From positions 1 to 36,705 of the forward strand of contig JAODMH010000192.1 in assembly GCA_025465035.1 (NCBI GenBank): 36,705 bases of DNA. The letters run 5' to 3'. This stretch comes from Microbacteriaceae bacterium (lineage in GTDB: Bacteria; Actinomycetota; Actinomycetes; Actinomycetales; Microbacteriaceae). The notes under the pieces are model-generated. The model ran no database searches and was not told the DNA's origin. It saw nothing but the letters and a program-made list of their open reading frames with translations. How positions within the stretch are numbered: the stretch's first letter is position 1; each line of letters opens with the position of its first letter. A program made the position numbers and the translations under genes. Below, piece by piece: positions 33,973 through 36,705 of this stretch.

Positions 33973-33990
33973 CGCACCACTGTACGGTGC
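33973..33990 (-). promoter_or_regulatory. asnC promoter with GCACC-N7-GGTGC inverted repeat
   Basis: TACAGT (33984-33979, minus strand) ends 6 nt before ATG 33972. The inverted repeat GCACC (33974-33978) / GGTGC (33986-33990) frames the -10 box exactly, placing it where autorepression would act. Confidence 0.5.
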
Positions 33991-34017
33991 TTTCTTGTGC
34001 TCTCCTGACCAAGTACG

Positions 34018-34070
34018 GAGATTTTGTGCGCCCAACGCTCCAAAAGATTGGATGTGTGCGTGTGAGACTG
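34018..34070 (+). promoter_or_regulatory. Upstream element of the arginine hydrolase gene, shared with rocD
   Basis: Aligns without gaps to 35103-35155 at 33 of 53 positions. The conserved core is AAAA-N5-GATG-N5-GTGTGAGACTG (34042-34070). GAGACT (34064-34069) resembles a -10 box; a start near 34076 would leave a short leader containing the AGAAGGAG RBS. Confidence 0.55.
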
Positions 34071-34102
34071 GAATGGACCACCAGACTTCCAGAAGGAGCC
34101 CC

Positions 34103-34960
34103 GTGTCGACCACACTTCCCGCGCCGGCGAGCACGACCGTGCGCACGCCCAGCAAGCGCACCGTGCTCATGTGCCGCCCCGACTACTTCACCGTGAGCTA
34201 TCGGATCAACCCTTGGATGCATCCGGAGGCCCCGACCGACACCTCGCTGGCGGTCAGACAGTGGGAGACGCTTTACCAGACCTACCTCGACCTCGGCTTC
34301 GACGTGCACCTCATCGATCCCGTCGAGGGACTGCCCGACATGGTCTACGCGGCCAACGGCGGCTTCATCATCGACAACATCGCCTACGGTGCGAGCTTCA
34401 CCTATGCGGAGCGCCAGCCGGAGGGGCCTGCGTACATGGACTGGTTCAGGTCCAACGGATTCGACGTGCGGGTGCCAGAGAACGTGAACGAGGGAGAGGG
34501 CGACTTCTTGCTCGTGGGTGACGTGATCCTCGCCGGTACCGGATTCCGTACCGCGACCAACAGCCACGAGGAACTCGCCCGCATCTACGGTCGCGAGGTG
34601 GTGACGCTCGAACTCGTCAACCCGAGCTTCTACCACCTCGATACCGCCATCGCGCTGCTCGACCCGCAGCCGGGATTCGAGAACCCGAACATCGCCTATC
34701 TGCCGTCGGCCTTCAGCGAGGCCAGTCTCGCCATCCTGCGGGAACGGTTCCCGGATGCCCTGCTCGTGAACGAGGAAGACGCCGCCGTTCTCGGCCTCAA
34801 CTCCTTCAGCGACGGGTACAACATCGTGATCGCGTCGCGCGCCACCGACTTCGGGCGTCAGCTACGGGAGCGCGGATACAACCCCATCGGTGTCGACCTG
34901 AGCGAGCTGTTGCTCGGCGGCGGCGGCGTCAAGTGCTGCACGCTCGAGTTGCGCCGCTGA
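34103..34960 (+). CDS. Amidinotransferase-fold arginine hydrolase (DDAH / arginine dihydrolase-like)
   Basis: A 285-aa protein starting at GTG 34103 with RBS AGAAGGAG 4 nt upstream; ATG 34073 is an alternative. The guanidine-modifying fold is seen from MCRPDYFTVSYRINPWM, the VYAANGGFII loop (Asn85), NEGEGDFLL, catalytic His178 (SFYHLDTA) and the C-terminal nucleophile Cys278 (GGGGVKCCTLELRR). The Asn at position 85, in place of the acidic residue usual in deiminases, recalls arginine dihydrolases (ArgZ/AgrE), which turn arginine directly into ornithine, CO2 and ammonia. Being next to rocD fits a product of ornithine. DDAH activity is the common annotation of relatives. Fold certain, exact reaction open. 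Confidence 0.85.
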   Translation: MSTTLPAPASTTVRTPSKRTVLMCRPDYFTVSYRINPWMHPEAPTDTSLAVRQWETLYQTYLDLGFDVHLIDPVEGLPDMVYAANGGFIIDNIAYGASFTYAERQPEGPAYMDWFRSNGFDVRVPENVNEGEGDFLLVGDVILAGTGFRTATNSHEELARIYGREVVTLELVNPSFYHLDTAIALLDPQPGFENPNIAYLPSAFSEASLAILRERFPDALLVNEEDAAVLGLNSFSDGYNIVIASRATDFGRQLRERGYNPIGVDLSELLLGGGGVKCCTLELRR

Positions 34961-34969
34961 GCTCGTGGG

Positions 34970-35041
34970 CGTGACTGCGCATTCTCGTGACATCTGACCC
35001 CGGGCGAGCAGGCGCACAAGTAACGAGAAGGCGCGGTCACG
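34970..35041. repeat. Imperfect inverted repeat between the hydrolase gene and rocD
   Basis: Arms 34970-34991 and 35020-35041 are complementary at 19 of 22 positions around a 28-nt GC-rich centre. It starts 10 nt after the hydrolase stop, so it could terminate or attenuate read-through into rocD, or be another dispersed palindrome. Confidence 0.55.
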
Positions 35042-35102
35042 ATGCTTTGCAGCGGTCATGATAGCTCGCACACAGGTTTCCTGTGCGGGCACGCGTACTC
35101 GG

Positions 35103-35155
35103 CAACATTGCTGCGTCGCACGCCGGAAAACCAACGATGCCTCCGTGTGAGACTG
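35103..35155 (+). promoter_or_regulatory. rocD promoter element, shared with the hydrolase gene
   Basis: Second copy of the element at 34018-34070, core 35127-35155. GAGACT (35149-35154) ends 6 nt before the rocD ATG, so rocD would be leaderless while the hydrolase gene has a leader. Confidence 0.55.
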
Positions 35156-35160
35156 TGCAT

Positions 35161-36390
35161 ATGACGATCGACGCCGGTTCTGTGACCTCGCGCGGCTTCA
35201 TCGATCTCGAAGACGAGCACCTCGCGCACACCTACAGCCCGCTGCCAGTGGTGGTCGCGTCCGCCGAGGGCGCCTGGGTCACCGACGTCAACGGGCGACG
35301 ATATCTCGACTGCCTGGCCGCGTACTCCGCCGTGAACTTCGGACACCGCCATCCGGTGCTCGTCGAGGCGGCGAAGAAACAACTCGACAGGGTGACGCTG
35401 ACCAGCCGCGCCTTTCACAACGATCAGCTCGGACCGTTCGTCACGGCGCTCGCGAGACTCGCGCGCAAAGACATGGTCATCCCGATGAACACCGGCGCCG
35501 AGGCTGTCGAGTCCGGCATCAAGCTCGCCCGCGCCTGGGGGTACCGGGTCAAGGGCGCGGCCGCCAACCGGGCGAACATCGTGGTGGCCAACGGCAATTT
35601 CCATGGCCGCACCACGACGATCATCAGCTTCTCGGATGACCCGGCAGCGACCGCGGATTTCGGCCCGTTCACGCCGGGATTCCGTTCGGTGCCGTATGGC
35701 GACGCGGCGGCGATCGAGGCGGCGATCGACGAGAACACCGTCGCCGTCCTGCTCGAGCCCATTCAGGGCGAGGCGGGCATCCTCGTTCCGCCCGCCGACT
35801 ATCTGCCCGCCGTGCGCGAGATCACCACGCGCAACAACGTCCTGTTCATCGCCGATGAGATCCAGTCCGGGCTAGGGCGCACCGGCGCGACATTCCAGTG
35901 CGACAACGTCGGCGTCGTGCCCGACCTCTACCTGCTCGGCAAGGCGCTCGGCGGCGGCATCGTTCCGGTGTCGGCCGTGGTCGGCAACGCCGATATCGTC
36001 GGGGTGCTGCACTCCGGAGAGCATGGCTCCACGTTCGGTGGCAACCCGCTCGCGGCAGCCGTCGGCCTCGCCGTCATCTCACTGCTCGAGACCGGGGAAT
36101 ACCAGCAGCGTTCCCGGGAACTCGGACTGCGCCTGCAGGCGTCACTCGAGCGACTCGTCGGGCGGGGCGTCGTCGCTGTGCGTAGCGCGGGTTTGTGGGC
36201 GGGCGTCGACATCGACCCGGCGCTCGCCACCGGCCGGCGGGTCTGCGAACTGCTCATGGAACGCGGGGTGCTCGCGAAGGACACACACGGATCCACCATC
36301 CGTCTCGCGCCGCCTCTTGTCGTCACTGTCGACGATCTCGACTTCGCCGTCGCGCAGCTCGAGGCCGTGCTCGAGGACCTGCGCGCTTAG
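35161..36390 (+). CDS. rocD: Ornithine aminotransferase
   Basis: A 409-aa class III PLP aminotransferase converting ornithine and 2-oxoglutarate to glutamate-5-semialdehyde and glutamate. Features: YLDCLAAYSAVNFGHRHP, the NTGAEAVESGIKLARAWGY block, HGRTTTIISFSDDP, PLP-contacting Asp232 in IADEIQSGLGRTG, and Schiff-base Lys261 (LYLLGKALGGG). Tyr55 and the surrounding AAYSAVNFGH segment are typical of OAT rather than acetylornithine aminotransferase. The ATG has no RBS but has a -10-like box 6 nt upstream. Its product can spontaneously cyclise to P5C, the substrate of PutA's second domain. Confidence 0.95.
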   Translation: MTIDAGSVTSRGFIDLEDEHLAHTYSPLPVVVASAEGAWVTDVNGRRYLDCLAAYSAVNFGHRHPVLVEAAKKQLDRVTLTSRAFHNDQLGPFVTALARLARKDMVIPMNTGAEAVESGIKLARAWGYRVKGAAANRANIVVANGNFHGRTTTIISFSDDPAATADFGPFTPGFRSVPYGDAAAIEAAIDENTVAVLLEPIQGEAGILVPPADYLPAVREITTRNNVLFIADEIQSGLGRTGATFQCDNVGVVPDLYLLGKALGGGIVPVSAVVGNADIVGVLHSGEHGSTFGGNPLAAAVGLAVISLLETGEYQQRSRELGLRLQASLERLVGRGVVAVRSAGLWAGVDIDPALATGRRVCELLMERGVLAKDTHGSTIRLAPPLVVTVDDLDFAVAQLEAVLEDLRA

Positions 36391-36397
36391 TCCGGCT

Positions 36398-36443
36398 TCC
36401 GACGTGGGCGCTCGACAGGACGTCGCGGCTCGCGCCCGACGGA
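36398..36443 (+). terminator. Weak hairpin after rocD
   Basis: TCCGACGTGGGCGC (36398-36411) pairs imperfectly with GCGCCCGACGGA (36432-36443), 7 nt past the stop. No T-tract directly follows. The rest of the gap to 36555 shows no gene. Confidence 0.3.
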
Positions 36444-36555
36444 TCATCCTGTTTTGCGGACGCATCCGAATCCGTAGCCGCGAAAATTTCCCGGCGGTAG
36501 TGTCGAGAAACGGACCTCGGTTCCGACAGATCGGTGGCGTTTCGGCCGACCACCG

Positions 36556-36705
36556 CTACTTGATCTGCAGCGACGAAGCCCGGTTCACCATCGCGTCACC
36601 GACGTAGGGCGAGTTCACGTAGTAGCCGTACGAGGTGCCGCTGATGTTCGCGCCATCCCAGAGTTTGGTGCTGCAGTTGTTGAAGCTGCGGAACGAGTCG
36701 GTGTC
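36556..36705 (-). CDS. C-terminal end of a secreted peptidase-inhibitor I36-like protein, truncated by the window
   Basis: Reading the minus strand from 36705 gives 49 residues and a stop at 36558-36556: FRSFNNCSTKLWDGANISG, then SYGYYVNSPYVGDAMVNRASSLQIK. The SFNNC and VGDAMVNRASSL blocks are typical of the C-terminal half of peptidase inhibitor family I36 / small beta-gamma-crystallin-like secreted proteins. The signal peptide and N-terminus lie outside the window. Confidence 0.75.
   Translation of the reverse strand, partial: DTDSFRSFNNCSTKLWDGANISGTSYGYYVNSPYVGDAMVNRASSLQIK

Noticed and set aside
36556-36607. Plus-strand coding at the right end of the window
   Set aside because: The minus strand encodes a coherent I36-like C-terminus here, and the plus-strand frame is of shadow composition.
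1-36705. tRNA, rRNA, CRISPR array, IS element or integrative element
   Set aside because: No cloverleaf-like sequence, regular spaced repeats, transposase or integrase was seen on either strand by reading; a covariance-model search would be the decisive test for small RNAs.

Overview
The window is high-GC DNA from an actinomycete, most likely the family Microbacteriaceae. Five things point there: dense GC-rich coding sequence, haem made by the coproporphyrin branch (HemQ/ChdC with an actinobacterial [2Fe-2S]-type ferrochelatase), a surface protein with an LAxTG sorting signal, a long PutA of actinobacterial type, and many genes with a TAnnnT -10 box only 5-7 nt before the start codon, i.e. 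probable leaderless transcripts. Genus cannot be fixed from sequence alone. No tRNA, rRNA, IS element, CRISPR array or prophage is visible. No gene-free gap exceeds 300 nt; the longest is about 165 nt (36391-36555).

Layout. (1) 2-4875: the 3' part of an M13 zinc peptidase, a penicillin-recognising-fold protein whose three catalytic motifs are all substituted, and a wall-anchored secreted protein behind a tandem palindromic operator. (2) 5035-15665: a haem cluster with hemA on the minus strand divergent from hemE-cgoX, then three small membrane/envelope genes (YtxH-like, holin-like, DUF3618), then hemQ-cpfC-hemC-hemD-hemB-hemL with every junction overlapping. Together with a charged Glu-tRNA supply this covers every step from glutamyl-tRNA to haem b. 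(3) 15751-19223, minus strand: trhO-pfkA, then an MDR oxidoreductase and a DUF1304 membrane protein. (4) 19325-20929: an AlkA-like DNA glycosylase and a hotdog thioesterase. (5) 20932-25357: a small acidic protein, a berberine-bridge-type FAD oxidase, and a MarR regulator coupled to a phytoene-desaturase-like oxidoreductase, divergent from an NADPH-FMN reductase. (6) 25465-31890: a cystathionine-gamma-synthase-type PLP enzyme, PutA, an aldo/keto reductase and a P-loop kinase. (7) 31887-33520: GntR and TetR regulators and a TetR-divergent cupin. (8) 33532-36390: an AsnC/Lrp regulator, an arginine deiminase/dihydrolase-like hydrolase and ornithine aminotransferase. The window ends in the 3' end of a secreted I36-type protein.

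How parts fit together. The AsnC-hydrolase-RocD group looks like an arginine-to-glutamate-semialdehyde route, and the P5C dehydrogenase half of PutA in the same window could finish it to glutamate. The hydrolase and rocD share a roughly 50-bp upstream element, which suggests co-regulation. The MarR regulator sits beside two near-identical 14-bp operators placed over the -35 and start region of the FMN reductase promoter.

The most interesting observations are the catalytically degenerate beta-lactamase-fold protein, the duplicated arginine-gene promoter, the tandem CCCC-N6-GGGG operator, and several families of intergenic palindromes. Most genes here are core metabolism. I did not find a clearly new multi-gene defence or mobile system.
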